NCBI RefSeq assembly: GCF_052055485.1 | Contig: NZ_CP197171.1 | Span: 2,232,001-2,296,000, forward strand | Reading direction: 5' to 3' | Origin: Amphibacillus sp052055485 | GTDB taxonomy: Bacteria > Bacillota > Bacilli > Bacillales > Amphibacillaceae | Length of the DNA: 64,000 nt | Shown here: piece after piece, positions 27,746 through 36,548 of the stretch | Numbering within the stretch: the first letter of the stretch is position 1 | How the letters are laid out: each line of letters begins with the position of its first letter | Program-made: the position numbers and the translations under genes | The notes under the pieces: generated by a model | The model's input: only the letters and a program-made list of their open reading frames with translations | Database searches by the model: none | Told to the model about the DNA's origin: nothing

Positions 27746-27797
27746 TGGTGTGCATGGATCTGTTTGGCTTTAAAGCCAAACAGATCCATGCACACCA
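27746..27797. repeat. 52-bp perfect palindrome inside the IS element
   Basis: Two 26-bp arms meet at 27771/27772 with no spacer; the centre reads GGCTTTAAAGCC and the arms run out to TGGTGTGCATGG. As RNA it forms a very stable hairpin 31 nt after the transposase stop. No T run follows. Confidence 0.95.
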
Positions 27798-28009
27798 CTA
27801 AAGCACAAATTCATGCCTTTACTGGCATAAAACAATATAACTTTGTGAACTCACTAAAATAATTATTCTAAGTGACTAACTTAAACTTGAAATTTAGGAA
27901 AGAATAATTATCCTTCATTTTAGCTTATTTCTCCAATATACGCTGATATTTTTTGACCAATACTTCTGAATAATATGAGGGAAGAATAGGGCTAATTTTG
28001 AGTCTCCTG

Positions 28010-28028
28010 CTTGTATAGAATTTGTACA
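28010..28028 (+). promoter_or_regulatory. 11-bp direct-repeat motif in the response-regulator promoter
   Basis: CTTGTATAGAATTTGTACA: the heptads TTGTATA and TTGTACA start 11 bp apart, and the second overlaps the -35 hexamer of the promoter at 28022-28051. The same 19-bp motif with two changes occurs at 37265-37283 upstream of the adhesin. SARP-type regulators bind such 11-bp-spaced heptads, and the gene downstream encodes one. Confidence 0.65.
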
Positions 28029-28051
28029 GAATTTTAGGAGATAGCTAATAT
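28022..28051 (+). promoter_or_regulatory. Promoter of the SARP-like response-regulator gene
   Basis: -35 TTGTAC at 28022-28027, an 18-nt spacer and -10 TAATAT at 28046-28051. The leader is about 80 nt. The weak -35 overlaps a direct repeat, as expected for an activator-dependent promoter. Confidence 0.55.
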
Positions 28052-28139
28052 TCTTTGTCATGTATGATTTAATTATGCTTGCAAATCGATAGATTGATTG
28101 AATTGCGAATCAACAATAGTTAATTTGGAGGGATAATAA

Positions 28140-29135
28140 ATGCTTAATATCTGCATCATTGATGATGAACATTTGGCATTAGAATACTTGGATTTATTAT
28201 TAAATAAAATAGCAGGGGTAAAAGTTGTAGGGAAATATAGTGATCCGCAAGATTTAACTGATCATGTTCGAAATCAAAAAGTAGATGCTATTTTTTTAGA
28301 TATACATATGCCTGGTATTAAGGGAATTGATTTAGCAGAACAACTCTTAAATATTCAGCCTGCTTTACATATTGTTTTTGTAACTGGCTTTAATGAATAT
28401 GCTGTCAAAGCTTTTGAATTAAATGCGTTAGACTATATTTTAAAGCCCGTACAAAAAGATCGTTTACAGTTATCCATTGATCGCATAAAACAGAAGCATG
28501 ATATAAAATCAAATGTGGAAACTCCTCAATCAACATATATGATTCAGAATTTAGGAGCATTGTCTATTAATCAGGATGGTCAGCCAGTAGAAGTAAAATG
28601 GCGAACGGCTAAAACAAAGGAATTATTTGCTTATCTTGTTCAGAATCATCGAAATACGATTCGAAAAAGTGAACTAACAAGCTTAATGTGGGACAATCTT
28701 CCTTGGGAAAAAGCGCATTCTCAATTGTATTCTACGATTTATCAAATTAGAAAGGTTATTCAACATATTGGTATCCCCATTAAAATAGTGAGTCAAGATG
28801 AATTTTACCGGATAAAGATAGAGGGTGTACAAATCCAGTCTAGTGAATGGAAACATTCTGCACTGCAATTATTAGAAGAGAGGACTGTATCAGTAACTCA
28901 ATATTTTGCCTTATTAGAAGATTATCAAGGTGATTATTTAGAGGAAATGCAACATACCTGGATTTTGAAGGAAAGAAGCACTATTAAAGCCTTATGGTTG
29001 CAATTAATCGGACATTTAATCGAACATATCAATCAGCATGAGAATACATCATCATATGTTATCTCAAAATTATATGCGCTAGTAAGTTTTGATGATGAAG
29101 CTACAAGATTAGTACAAAGTAAAATAACGCGTTAG
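28140..29135 (+). CDS. Response regulator with SARP/BTAD-like output domain
   Basis: 331 residues. The receiver domain (about 1-120) has DDE at 8-10, phosphoacceptor Asp54 (FLDIHMPG), Thr82 and Lys102 (LKP). After a linker, an OmpR-like winged helix (about 150-225, VKWRTAKTKELFAYLVQNHRN...SELTSLMWD) is followed by a helical BTAD-like region (about 235-331), the arrangement of SARP-type activators. GGAGGG precedes the ATG. The gene lies 374 nt before a hybrid sensor kinase on the same strand, its probable partner. Its promoter carries an 11-bp direct-repeat motif also found before the adhesin, so autoregulation and control of the adhesin are plausible inferences. Confidence 0.85.
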   Translation: MLNICIIDDEHLALEYLDLLLNKIAGVKVVGKYSDPQDLTDHVRNQKVDAIFLDIHMPGIKGIDLAEQLLNIQPALHIVFVTGFNEYAVKAFELNALDYILKPVQKDRLQLSIDRIKQKHDIKSNVETPQSTYMIQNLGALSINQDGQPVEVKWRTAKTKELFAYLVQNHRNTIRKSELTSLMWDNLPWEKAHSQLYSTIYQIRKVIQHIGIPIKIVSQDEFYRIKIEGVQIQSSEWKHSALQLLEERTVSVTQYFALLEDYQGDYLEEMQHTWILKERSTIKALWLQLIGHLIEHINQHENTSSYVISKLYALVSFDDEATRLVQSKITR

Positions 29136-29509
29136 GTTTCTTTTGTACGACTGCTACAGAGATTGATTTAACAAATTTACTGATATCCAACAGAAGAAGG
29201 AACGTAAAATGATAAAGCGAGGCTTTATATAGAGAAGAGTAGGCTTACATGATAAGCTTATGCAAATATTTTTGATCAGATGAGTGGTCACAAATCATTA
29301 CAGTGGGATGAGTAATCACACTAAGGAAGGCTACCGAGAATAAGGACTTTTCTTATTTTGAGTTTCAGGATGTGGTGTTTTTGTCAGCCAGCCAGTTGTG
29401 TCGCGATAAAAACGATCTAAGTTGGATCCGTATTTTAGGTCATATGGCTCTACAGAATAAAACACTAAGTTGGACGTGTTAAAAATTGACGTTGGAAGAG
29501 ATGAGGTCT
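29136..29509. other. Gap between response regulator and kinase, filled by repeat copy C
   Basis: No gene or terminator was recognised. Most of the gap (29210-29445) is a reverse-oriented copy of the dispersed repeat. A separate promoter for the kinase was not identified. Confidence 0.45.
29210..29445 (-). repeat. Dispersed intergenic repeat, copy C (reverse)
   Basis: Read on the minus strand it follows copies A and B: TTTTATCGCGACACAACTGG, GACAAAAACACCACATCCTG, the AATAAGAAAAGTCCTTATTC hairpin, then AGTGTGATTACTC and TCCCACTG. It lacks the middle block present in A and B (AAGATTTTATTGG to AGAAAGACTTG). Confidence 0.65.
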
Positions 29510-32500
29510 ATGAAGAGAAATTATGTTTGGTTGGGGACTATTTTACTTCTTTTTATCATTGGTTTATCGAGTTCTCGATTTATTTGGGCAACTTTATCTG
29601 GAAATAGTCTACAACTGGATATCCAGGAAGGAGAACTTGATTTACGAGAGCGGAATTTGGATGAGAAGGAAACCTTAGTGCTTAATGGGGAGTGGGATTT
29701 CTATCCCTCAACATTTATTATGGAAGATGACAATCAATCGAATGTTGTTCCAGAAACGATTGTTTTGCCTGATGGTTGGAATGATTTGTTAGGTTCTTCC
29801 ACTGGATATGGTTCATATCATTTAAAAATCAAGGTGAACCCAGATCAAGATAAAGATTATAGTTTATATGTACCCAGTATTCGTGATTCCTCAGAAATTT
29901 ATGTAAATGGACGTCAGTTATCAGGATCAGGTGAAGTAGCTACAACCGAAGAACAGTTTACTGCTAAAAATGTGCCTCAAACCACCGTTTTTACGGCGAA
30001 TGAAGATGGGATCATCGATCTTGTTATTCAAGCTGCAAATTATAAAGACTTAAGAGATTGGGATAGTGGGATTGTCCGTTCGATTCGATTTGGAACCGAA
30101 CAAGCGGTGACAAGAGAAGTGCAGTTCTCCATTTATATGCAAATCAGTATGGTCATCATTCTTTTGCTTCATTCTGTCTACACCTTAATCCTATATTTTA
30201 TTGGAAATCGAAATAAGCATTTATTCTATTTTTCTTTGTTGACTTTTGTCTTTGCTATCATTTTTCTCTTTACGAGTAAAGAGAAATTGTTTCATCAATT
30301 ATTTTATATCGACAGTGATTTGACGATGCGACTGTTGTTTGCCTTGTGCTTAATTGCCGGTTATGCTTTATTGCAATGTACCGACCATCGAGAACTACCA
30401 TATTGGAAAAGGATCTTTCCTTATTATCAAGGAAGTGTCTTTGGATTAGCATTTATTACTTTGTTTTTAACAATATCACAAACTATTTCCTTACTTCCTG
30501 TCTATATTTTGATCGGTTCTTCTCCCGCTATTGTTTCATTATTTGCAGTTGCAAGAGCTTATCGACAATCAACTAAGACGGATTTGTTTTTAGTATTGAG
30601 TTTTGTTGCTGCGATTCACCATGTCATCTGGGCGATTGCATGGAGAGAGAATGGTATGTATTTGCCACATTATCCGTTTGATCTCATTATAGCTCTGATA
30701 TGTCTTGTGATCGTTTGGTTTAAGGAATATTTCCACATGCATGAAGAGACAAAAGAATTGGCTGAGAGCTTACAACGAATGAATCAAGAGAAAGATCAAT
30801 TTCTAGCCAATACATCTCATGAATTTCGCAATCCTTTGAACAGCATATTATTGCTATCTAAAGCTGTTCGGGATCGAGAAGAAACTGCCTTGTCAGAACG
30901 GAGTATCAATGAACTAAACACGGTTTTGGATGTCGGAAAGAAAATGAATCTTCTGCTAACTGATTTATTGGAAGCAAGGCAACTACAGAATAGTAAGCCG
31001 CGACTTGATAAACAGGTTATCACGTTAGAACCCATTGTAACAGGGGTGATTGACCTATTAAAGTTTTCGTCTGATATGAAGCAGCTTCAAATCATCAATC
31101 AAATTTCAAAAGAATTTCCTGCTGTTTATGCTGATGAAAACCGCTTAACACAGATTTTATTTAATTTAGTTAAAAATGCGATTAAATATACAGATCATGG
31201 ATTGATTGTTATATCAGCTACCGTGAAAGAAAAAATTGCGGAAATCCATGTCACAGATACAGGCACAGGTATCAGCGCAGAGATGAAAAAACGGGTATTT
31301 CTTCCTTATGAACAAGGTGATTCTTCAGAAGCCATACTGGAAGGCGGTTTTGGATTAGGACTCAGTATCACGAAACAATTAGTAGAGCTTCATGGAGGAA
31401 CGATACGTGTCTCTTCAAAAGAGGGAGAAAAAACAACGTTTACCTTTACTTTGGCATTAGCCTCTCCCCATGCGGCTGTTCAGTTACCTAGCGAAAAGTC
31501 ACAAGCTACTCGAGACGTAAGAGAAGCAGGGCAAACAGAAGGGTCATCATTGAAAAATAGTCAATTTCCATCTATTTTAGTGGTAGATGATAATCCTGTT
31601 AGTTTATTAGCTCTTAATGCTACCTTACCCGCTGATGAATATAATGCTATATTTGTTTCAAATGCCAGCCAAGCTTTGGAGGAATTAAAAAAAGAGGAAT
31701 GGGATATGATTATTTCGGATATTATGATGCCAGAAATATCAGGATATCAACTAACCAGAAACATCAGGGAACGTTATTCTCTGACTGAACTTCCTATCCT
31801 ATTGCTAACGGGTGGGAATTCGGATATCCAAGCTGCCTTTGAAGCGGGTGCCAATGATTATGTGACAAAACCGGTAGAACCAATTGAACTTAAAGCTCGG
31901 ATGGATTCTTTAATAACACTTAAGCGTGTAGCACAGCAACAATTACAGTTAGAAACTTCATGGTTACAAGCGCAAATCCAGCCGCATTTCTTATTTAATA
32001 CGCTCAACTCTATTAAGGCATTAAGTGAATGGGATATAGAAGAAATGAGGCAATTATTAGATCAATTTGGAAATTTTTTAAGAAGTAAATTTCAGTTTCA
32101 CCAAATGAAAGCATTGATTCCTTTAGAGGAAGAATTAAATATTGTTCGTTCTTACTTATACATTGAACAAGTACGTTTTGGAGATGCACTGGAGGTCAAA
32201 TGGGAGTTGGAAGAGGATCAGGATGTTAATATTCCCTTTTTGTCGATTCAACCCTTAGTGGAAAACGCAGTACTACATGGGATTAGACAAAGGCAAGGGA
32301 AAGGAACGGTCATGATTAAATTTGTAAAAGATTCTTCTGCTTCAAAGGCGACGTTTACCATTGAAGATGATGGAGTGGGAATAGACGAAGCAGAGATTCC
32401 TAATCTTTTAAATGGACAGATTGGAAGCCAATCAGGTGTTGGTCTTTTAAATGTTGAACAAAGATTACATCAGCATTATGGCAAAGGATTGACGATTGTC

Positions 32501-32557
32501 AGTTCACCTGGTCAAGGGACACGTGTTTCTTTTGAAGTAGATTTATCTAAAAATTAA
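29510..32557 (+). CDS. Hybrid membrane sensor kinase with two kinase modules
   Basis: 1015 residues from ATG 29510 (an upstream TTG at 29486 and an ATG at 29501 are alternatives). Order: N-terminal membrane anchor (about 5-25); extracellular jelly-roll like the sugar-binding 7TMR-DISM sensor (about 45-205, LNGEWDFYPSTF, SYHLKIKV, IYVNGRQL); about seven membrane segments (about 215-410); HisKA with His437 (ANTSHEFRNPLNS) and ATPase (DTGTGIS, GGFGLGLSITK); receiver with Asp737 (ISDIMMPEISG); then a second, LytS-type kinase with His826 (IQPHFLFNTLNSI) and its own ATPase (QPLVENAVLHG, EDDGVGI). It probably senses a cell-surface glycan or small ligand and phosphorylates the upstream response regulator. 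The ligand is unknown. Confidence 0.88.
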   Translation: MKRNYVWLGTILLLFIIGLSSSRFIWATLSGNSLQLDIQEGELDLRERNLDEKETLVLNGEWDFYPSTFIMEDDNQSNVVPETIVLPDGWNDLLGSSTGYGSYHLKIKVNPDQDKDYSLYVPSIRDSSEIYVNGRQLSGSGEVATTEEQFTAKNVPQTTVFTANEDGIIDLVIQAANYKDLRDWDSGIVRSIRFGTEQAVTREVQFSIYMQISMVIILLLHSVYTLILYFIGNRNKHLFYFSLLTFVFAIIFLFTSKEKLFHQLFYIDSDLTMRLLFALCLIAGYALLQCTDHRELPYWKRIFPYYQGSVFGLAFITLFLTISQTISLLPVYILIGSSPAIVSLFAVARAYRQSTKTDLFLVLSFVAAIHHVIWAIAWRENGMYLPHYPFDLIIALICLVIVWFKEYFHMHEETKELAESLQRMNQEKDQFLANTSHEFRNPLNSILLLSKAVRDREETALSERSINELNTVLDVGKKMNLLLTDLLEARQLQNSKPRLDKQVITLEPIVTGVIDLLKFSSDMKQLQIINQISKEFPAVYADENRLTQILFNLVKNAIKYTDHGLIVISATVKEKIAEIHVTDTGTGISAEMKKRVFLPYEQGDSSEAILEGGFGLGLSITKQLVELHGGTIRVSSKEGEKTTFTFTLALASPHAAVQLPSEKSQATRDVREAGQTEGSSLKNSQFPSILVVDDNPVSLLALNATLPADEYNAIFVSNASQALEELKKEEWDMIISDIMMPEISGYQLTRNIRERYSLTELPILLLTGGNSDIQAAFEAGANDYVTKPVEPIELKARMDSLITLKRVAQQQLQLETSWLQAQIQPHFLFNTLNSIKALSEWDIEEMRQLLDQFGNFLRSKFQFHQMKALIPLEEELNIVRSYLYIEQVRFGDALEVKWELEEDQDVNIPFLSIQPLVENAVLHGIRQRQGKGTVMIKFVKDSSASKATFTIEDDGVGIDEAEIPNLLNGQIGSQSGVGLLNVEQRLHQHYGKGLTIVSSPGQGTRVSFEVDLSKN

Positions 32558-32654
32558 TAAAGTGCTTTGATAGAGTTCTTTCTGCAATAATGAGGAGAGT
32601 AGATAATTTTTCTAAGCAAAAGAGACTGAGACCAAACTTGTCTCACATGAATAA

Positions 32655-32703
32655 AAACGGCTGTGTTTATCTATTTTTGATAAACACAGCCGTTTCGTTT
32701 TTT
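32655..32703 (+). terminator. Terminator of the hybrid kinase gene
   Basis: AAACGGCTGTGTTTAT (32655-32670) pairs perfectly with ATAAACACAGCCGTTT (32680-32695), followed by a T-rich run. Confidence 0.92.
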
Positions 32704-32746
32704 AAAATATTTTCCTTGTTAACGGTGGAGTATTTACTTATATTTA

Positions 32747-33318
32747 CATGAAACATCGGATAGAAGCCCTCTATCCGATATTTTGGCTTGCGATTTTGCT
32801 TGAAGTGTATGATAGAAGGGTTCAATCCGACATTCTGGCTTGCGATTTTGCTTGAAATGTATGATAGAAGGGTTCAATTCGACATTCTGTCTTACAATTT
32901 TACTTGAAATGTATGATAGAAGGATTCAATCCGACATTCTGGCTTGCAATTTTGCCTGAAATGTATGATAGAAGGGTTCAATTCGACATTCTGACTTGCG
33001 ATTTTGCTTGAAATGTATGATAGAAGGGTTCAATTCGACATTCTGGCTTGCAATTTTGCCTGAAATGTATGATAGAAGGGTTCAATTCGACATTCTGACT
33101 TGCGATTTTGCTTGAAATGTATGATAGAAGGGTTCAATCCGACATTCTGGCTTGCAATTTTACTTGAAATGTATGATAGAAGCCCTCTATCCGACATTCT
33201 GGCTTGCAATTTTGCCTGAAATGTATGATAGAAGCCCTCTATTCGACATTCTGGCTTGCAATTTTGCTTGAAATGTATGATAGAAGCCCTCAATCCGACA
33301 TTCTGGCTTGCAATTTTG
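32747..33318. repeat. Tandem array of eleven 52-bp repeats
   Basis: Ten full units at 32799-33318 are exactly 52 bp each; a partial unit precedes them and a fragment follows. Each contains GAAATGTATGATAGAAG, a variable 8-nt part (GGTTCAAT, CCCTCTAT or similar), then CGACATTCTGGCTTGCAATTTTG. GAAATGT with ACATTC and ATAGA with TCTAT (or GAA with TTC) can pair, so every unit can fold as a hairpin. 52 is not a multiple of 3 and no start or ribosome site serves the frames, so it is not coding. The array lies between the terminators of two convergent transcription units. Confidence 0.95.
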
Positions 33319-33432
33319 ACTGAAATGTCCTCCCGTGTTTATTTCTCAACCGTTATTCACTTGATTAGAACATACTTGAATAGATTCAAGTGCTGCAGCC
33401 AGAATGATAATAATTCGGGTAATCTAGTTACA

Positions 33433-33475
33433 TAAAAAAACTGTTACACCATCTATTGTGCAACAGCTCTTTTTA
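33433..33475. terminator. Bidirectional terminator, probably of the esterase operon
   Basis: CTGTT-CAC pairs with GTG-AACAG (one mismatch) with an A run before and a T run after. It lies about 175 nt downstream of the last gene of the minus-strand esterase/ATP-grasp operon. Confidence 0.7.
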
Positions 33476-33650
33476 TTTAGCTGGGTTTTGTCCCAGTTTC
33501 TTTCCCTTTTAGGAAAATAATTTTTTAAGGGATGTTCAGAAGGTCTCATAAAAATGATACGACGAGAATGAAAGAGCTTCAATTAACTACCGCCACGTTC
33601 CAGCACCATATGATAGCGAACTTAACCGACATGGTTTTTCATCCTCTTTT

Positions 33651-34391
33651 TTAAACACACCCATTAAGGTAATATGGCATTTGCTTACGCCACCAAATCC
33701 AATCATGGGAAACATCTTCTCCCCACTCATCAAACCAAGCAGAAATTTGTTTTTCTTCAAACGCTTTTTTTAATGTATAGAATGAGGGCAAACCGTCTAG
33801 TTCCCAGTCACCCAGTCCTGTACAGACAATAATATTTGCTGATCGGTAATGATCAATAAACCAGCCATCATTTTGATTCCAAATATAATCACACGGTGAA
33901 TTTTGGTAGATTAGCGGATCATCCCCATAATCCCCGAAAAAGAAGCGGGCATCATATATACCGCTCAGTGCAATTGTTGTCTGAAAAACATCGGGATGCC
34001 TTAGGAAAAAGTTCAATGCATGATAAGCCCCCATGCTACAACCAGTCGTCATCATTGGATCGAACCAATTTGTTTTATGTTTAATAAATGGAATGGCTTC
34101 TGAAATCAGATAACGATCGTATGCTTCATGGGCTAGTGCACGATCATGCGGTGACTTTGAATGATCTAACCAGCTTTCACTATCAATACTGGCTAAGGTG
34201 AAAAATTGCACCTTACCCGCCTCAATAAATTCCTGGCATGCCTCAATCATGCCAAAATCATAATATTCAAAATGTGTTCCGCCTGATGATGGAAAAACAA
34301 CAATAGGCATACCACTATGTCCATATCTATTTAATGGCATGTCACGGCCTAGTTCGCTACTCCAATGGCTTAATTGTTCGATATGCATCAT
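33651..34391 (-). CDS. Esterase D-like alpha/beta hydrolase
   Basis: 246 residues. It looks like a putative-esterase (esterase D/mycolyltransferase-like) fold: PIVVFPSSGGTHFEYYDFG near the N-terminus, nucleophile Ser in TTGCSMGAYHAL (about residue 121), acid candidate in TGLGDWELD and histidine in VSHDWIWW. There is no signal peptide. AGGAGA precedes the ATG. It follows the ATP-grasp gene by 15 nt and is the last gene of a three-gene operon that starts with another esterase. The substrate is unknown; the pairing with an ATP-grasp ligase suggests making and removing an acyl or peptide modification, which is inference. Confidence 0.75.
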   Translation of the reverse strand: MMHIEQLSHWSSELGRDMPLNRYGHSGMPIVVFPSSGGTHFEYYDFGMIEACQEFIEAGKVQFFTLASIDSESWLDHSKSPHDRALAHEAYDRYLISEAIPFIKHKTNWFDPMMTTGCSMGAYHALNFFLRHPDVFQTTIALSGIYDARFFFGDYGDDPLIYQNSPCDYIWNQNDGWFIDHYRSANIIVCTGLGDWELDGLPSFYTLKKAFEEKQISAWFDEWGEDVSHDWIWWRKQMPYYLNGCV

Positions 34392-34406
34392 TTATTTCTC
34401 CTATCT

Positions 34407-35576
34407 CTATTTTTTCTTTTCATGGACGAAACGAGTGATCTCATTAACCTCTTCCTCTGTTTCTGCATTGATGGCATAAAATTGATTTCCCTGAAGATGA
34501 GCAAACGCTTCTGGGATACGCTCAACAAATTTCACTTGATCACCAAATCGGTCACGAATCGCTTGTATATCATGAAGGTATTGATAAGCATCACGCTGTG
34601 TGACACCAACACAATATTGATTTGGAACAGTGGGATCTGTAAATTCTCCACCTGTTACCAGTGAAGCATATTGCGCAAATAAATCAATCGAGTAAGCATA
34701 GTTATACATATCAATCGTATAACCTCCCGCTAGACGGTTATTATATTCCAGCGCTACATAATCTCCATTCTCTAATTGGAAAAATTCAATATGGAAAAAC
34801 CGCTCTTTCATACCAAAAGCTTTTACAATCGCTTGTCCATAGGCTTCAAGCTTCGGATCAATTTCTTTTTGGATCACATAAGATAGATCCAGCTGATCCT
34901 GGACAAGCTCTAATGTCGGTACATTATAGGTAAAGCTTGTCTGAAAAACAATATCTCCTTTTTGATTCGTTAAGCCATCAAAGGTACAAAGTTTGCCATC
35001 TTCAATGTAAGGCTCCAAGAAATATACTGTTTTTTCCTGCCATCTCGCTTCAAAATGATCTACATCTTCATCTGAGCTCAGTTTAAAAGTCGCAGCAGAC
35101 CCTACTCCGCTATCTGGTTTAGCAATAACGGGAAGTCCAAGTTTTTCAATCGCCTTTGTTAAATCAACTTTATTATTGACGACACATCCTTCGACAACAG
35201 GTACACCAGCTTTTTTAAATAACTTTTTCATTTCAGACTTAAATTTCACTTTTTTCAAGTCGGCTGTTTTATTGCCATAGACATTGAATTGTTCACGAAG
35301 CTGTGCATCAAGCTCTAACCAGTGCTCATTATTGGATTCTATCCGATCGATTGGTCCATGTTTAAAAAATAAAAAGGCAACCGCACGCTTGACCTCATCA
35401 ATATCTTCTAAATGATTGACACGATAATATTCATTTAAAGAGTTTTGTAATTTAGTGCCTAATTGATCATAAGGTTCTTCACCAATTCCAAGCACATTGA
35501 CACCTACATCTTTCAAACGATACGCAAAATTCTGAAAATTCGGAGGGTAATAGGGTGATATTAAAATATAATTCAT
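34407..35576 (-). CDS. ATP-grasp family ligase
   Basis: 389 residues with the ATP-grasp layout: an N-terminal pre-ATP domain (about 1-100), a central nucleotide-binding part with the Gly-rich loop LPVIAKPDSGVGSAATF (about 149-165), and a metal-binding segment FFHIEFFQLENGDYVALEYNNRLAGGY with the paired Glu and E-x-N-N-R (about 267-292). Such enzymes join a carboxylate, through an acyl-phosphate, to an amine or thiol. AAAGGAG precedes the ATG. It lies between two esterase-type genes on the same strand. The substrates cannot be told from sequence. Confidence 0.82.
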   Translation of the reverse strand: MNYILISPYYPPNFQNFAYRLKDVGVNVLGIGEEPYDQLGTKLQNSLNEYYRVNHLEDIDEVKRAVAFLFFKHGPIDRIESNNEHWLELDAQLREQFNVYGNKTADLKKVKFKSEMKKLFKKAGVPVVEGCVVNNKVDLTKAIEKLGLPVIAKPDSGVGSAATFKLSSDEDVDHFEARWQEKTVYFLEPYIEDGKLCTFDGLTNQKGDIVFQTSFTYNVPTLELVQDQLDLSYVIQKEIDPKLEAYGQAIVKAFGMKERFFHIEFFQLENGDYVALEYNNRLAGGYTIDMYNYAYSIDLFAQYASLVTGGEFTDPTVPNQYCVGVTQRDAYQYLHDIQAIRDRFGDQVKFVERIPEAFAHLQGNQFYAINAETEEEVNEITRFVHEKKK

Positions 35577-35717
35577 CTTAAAACTCCTTTCCTAATGTAG
35601 TGAAAATAAGTTGCTTAATGGCTAGAAAGTCAGCTTTGTTGAAGCGATTTACCCAAAAATGAAGATTTAAAACACTAGTGAAGTGGGAATTTTCCACAAG
35701 CAAGGGCGTATATTGTG

Positions 35718-36548
35718 TTAAGACCAAGGCTTGCTTAAAAAACGTAAACATTCTGGAAGGTGTTTTGACCAAGCCTCTTCATTGTGCTTCTCTCCCGAAA
35801 AAATATTTAAATCAATATGATCAATGGGAATATTACCTTTTATCAATTGCTTACCATATTTTAGCGAACCATCGATATAAGCTTGTTTCATATTTCCATA
35901 CATTAGCTGTCGATCGGTATCATCACCTTCTTCCGTTCCGACTTGGATATAGACATGTTGTTCAGGATCTAACGATTCTTTTTCAATATAATGATCAAAA
36001 GCCTTGTTTGTGATCCAATTAGCAAGCGAGAAAATACCTAAACCCCCAATTTGATCTTTATATTTAATCCCCATGAAAGCCGAAATATTCCCACCAAGAG
36101 AACTGCCAATCATCGCTGTGTGATATTTATCTGCTTTCGTTCGATAATGCCCATCGATAAAAGGTTTTACCACAGTCATAATAAATTCGGCAAATTCAGC
36201 CCCTCTTCCACCAAGTTCTATGTCTTCTGGAAGCGGACTTTCTGTTATCTTCCAAGGGGTATACTCATTAATCCGTTCTTTTTCACCATGATCGATCCCG
36301 ACAATGATCATTTTTGGCAAATTAGGATTTCGTTTTATGGCAGGGATAACCTTCCATGAATAACCACTGTAGGCTTCACTACTATAAAAAACATTTTGTC
36401 CATCATGCATGTAAACCACAGGGTAATACTGATGCTTATCTTTTTCATATCCCTTTGGTAATAATACACGCACGCGACGTTGTTCATTTTTGTATACCAT
36501 AGGGAGCTTGTGTGTGTCCAACTTTAAATAAAAATACGATTGTCTCAT
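35718..36548 (-). CDS. Esterase D-like alpha/beta hydrolase (Fes/YieL-like)
   Basis: 276 residues. The N-terminus runs RRVRVLLPKGYEKDKHQYYPVVYMHDGQNVF, typical of putative-esterase (esterase D, enterochelin esterase-like) proteins. The nucleophile is Ser in MIGSSLGGNISAF (about residue 147), acid candidates are in GTEEGDDTD, and the histidine is in GEKHNEEAW. There is no signal peptide. It is the first gene of the esterase/ATP-grasp/esterase operon, 141 nt before the ATP-grasp gene. It is related in family, but not closely in sequence, to the operon's last gene, so the two probably act on different bonds. Confidence 0.78.
   Translation of the reverse strand: MRQSYFYLKLDTHKLPMVYKNEQRRVRVLLPKGYEKDKHQYYPVVYMHDGQNVFYSSEAYSGYSWKVIPAIKRNPNLPKMIIVGIDHGEKERINEYTPWKITESPLPEDIELGGRGAEFAEFIMTVVKPFIDGHYRTKADKYHTAMIGSSLGGNISAFMGIKYKDQIGGLGIFSLANWITNKAFDHYIEKESLDPEQHVYIQVGTEEGDDTDRQLMYGNMKQAYIDGSLKYGKQLIKGNIPIDHIDLNIFSGEKHNEEAWSKHLPECLRFLSKPWS

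Larger units (their letters stand above)
26552..27882 (+). mobile_element. IS30-family insertion sequence, intact
   Basis: About 1331 bp. Terminal inverted repeats: AAGTTAGTCACCTAAAATAA at 26552-26571 against the complement of 27863-27882 (17 of 20 matching or near), with a further shared block GTTATATTG inside each end. A single transposase gene fills most of it. I saw no obvious target duplication. A 52-bp perfect palindrome lies between the transposase stop and the right end. Confidence 0.82.

Noticed and set aside
26523..27914. AAAGAATAATTATC repeated on both sides of the IS30-type element
   Set aside because: The two copies are 15-30 nt outside the inverted-repeat ends, so they are not a target-site duplication; probably chance in AT-rich DNA.
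33030..33293. Open frame of 87 codons on the minus strand
   Set aside because: It is produced by the 52-bp tandem repeats read in shifting phase; it has no ribosome site and no family resemblance.
32747..33318. Possible CRISPR array
   Set aside because: The 52-bp units follow one another directly with no unique spacers, and no cas genes are present; this is a tandem repeat.
35578..35772. 64-codon frame between the esterase and ATP-grasp genes
   Set aside because: It overlaps the end of the first esterase gene and has no convincing ribosome site; it ends exactly at the ATP-grasp ribosome site by chance.
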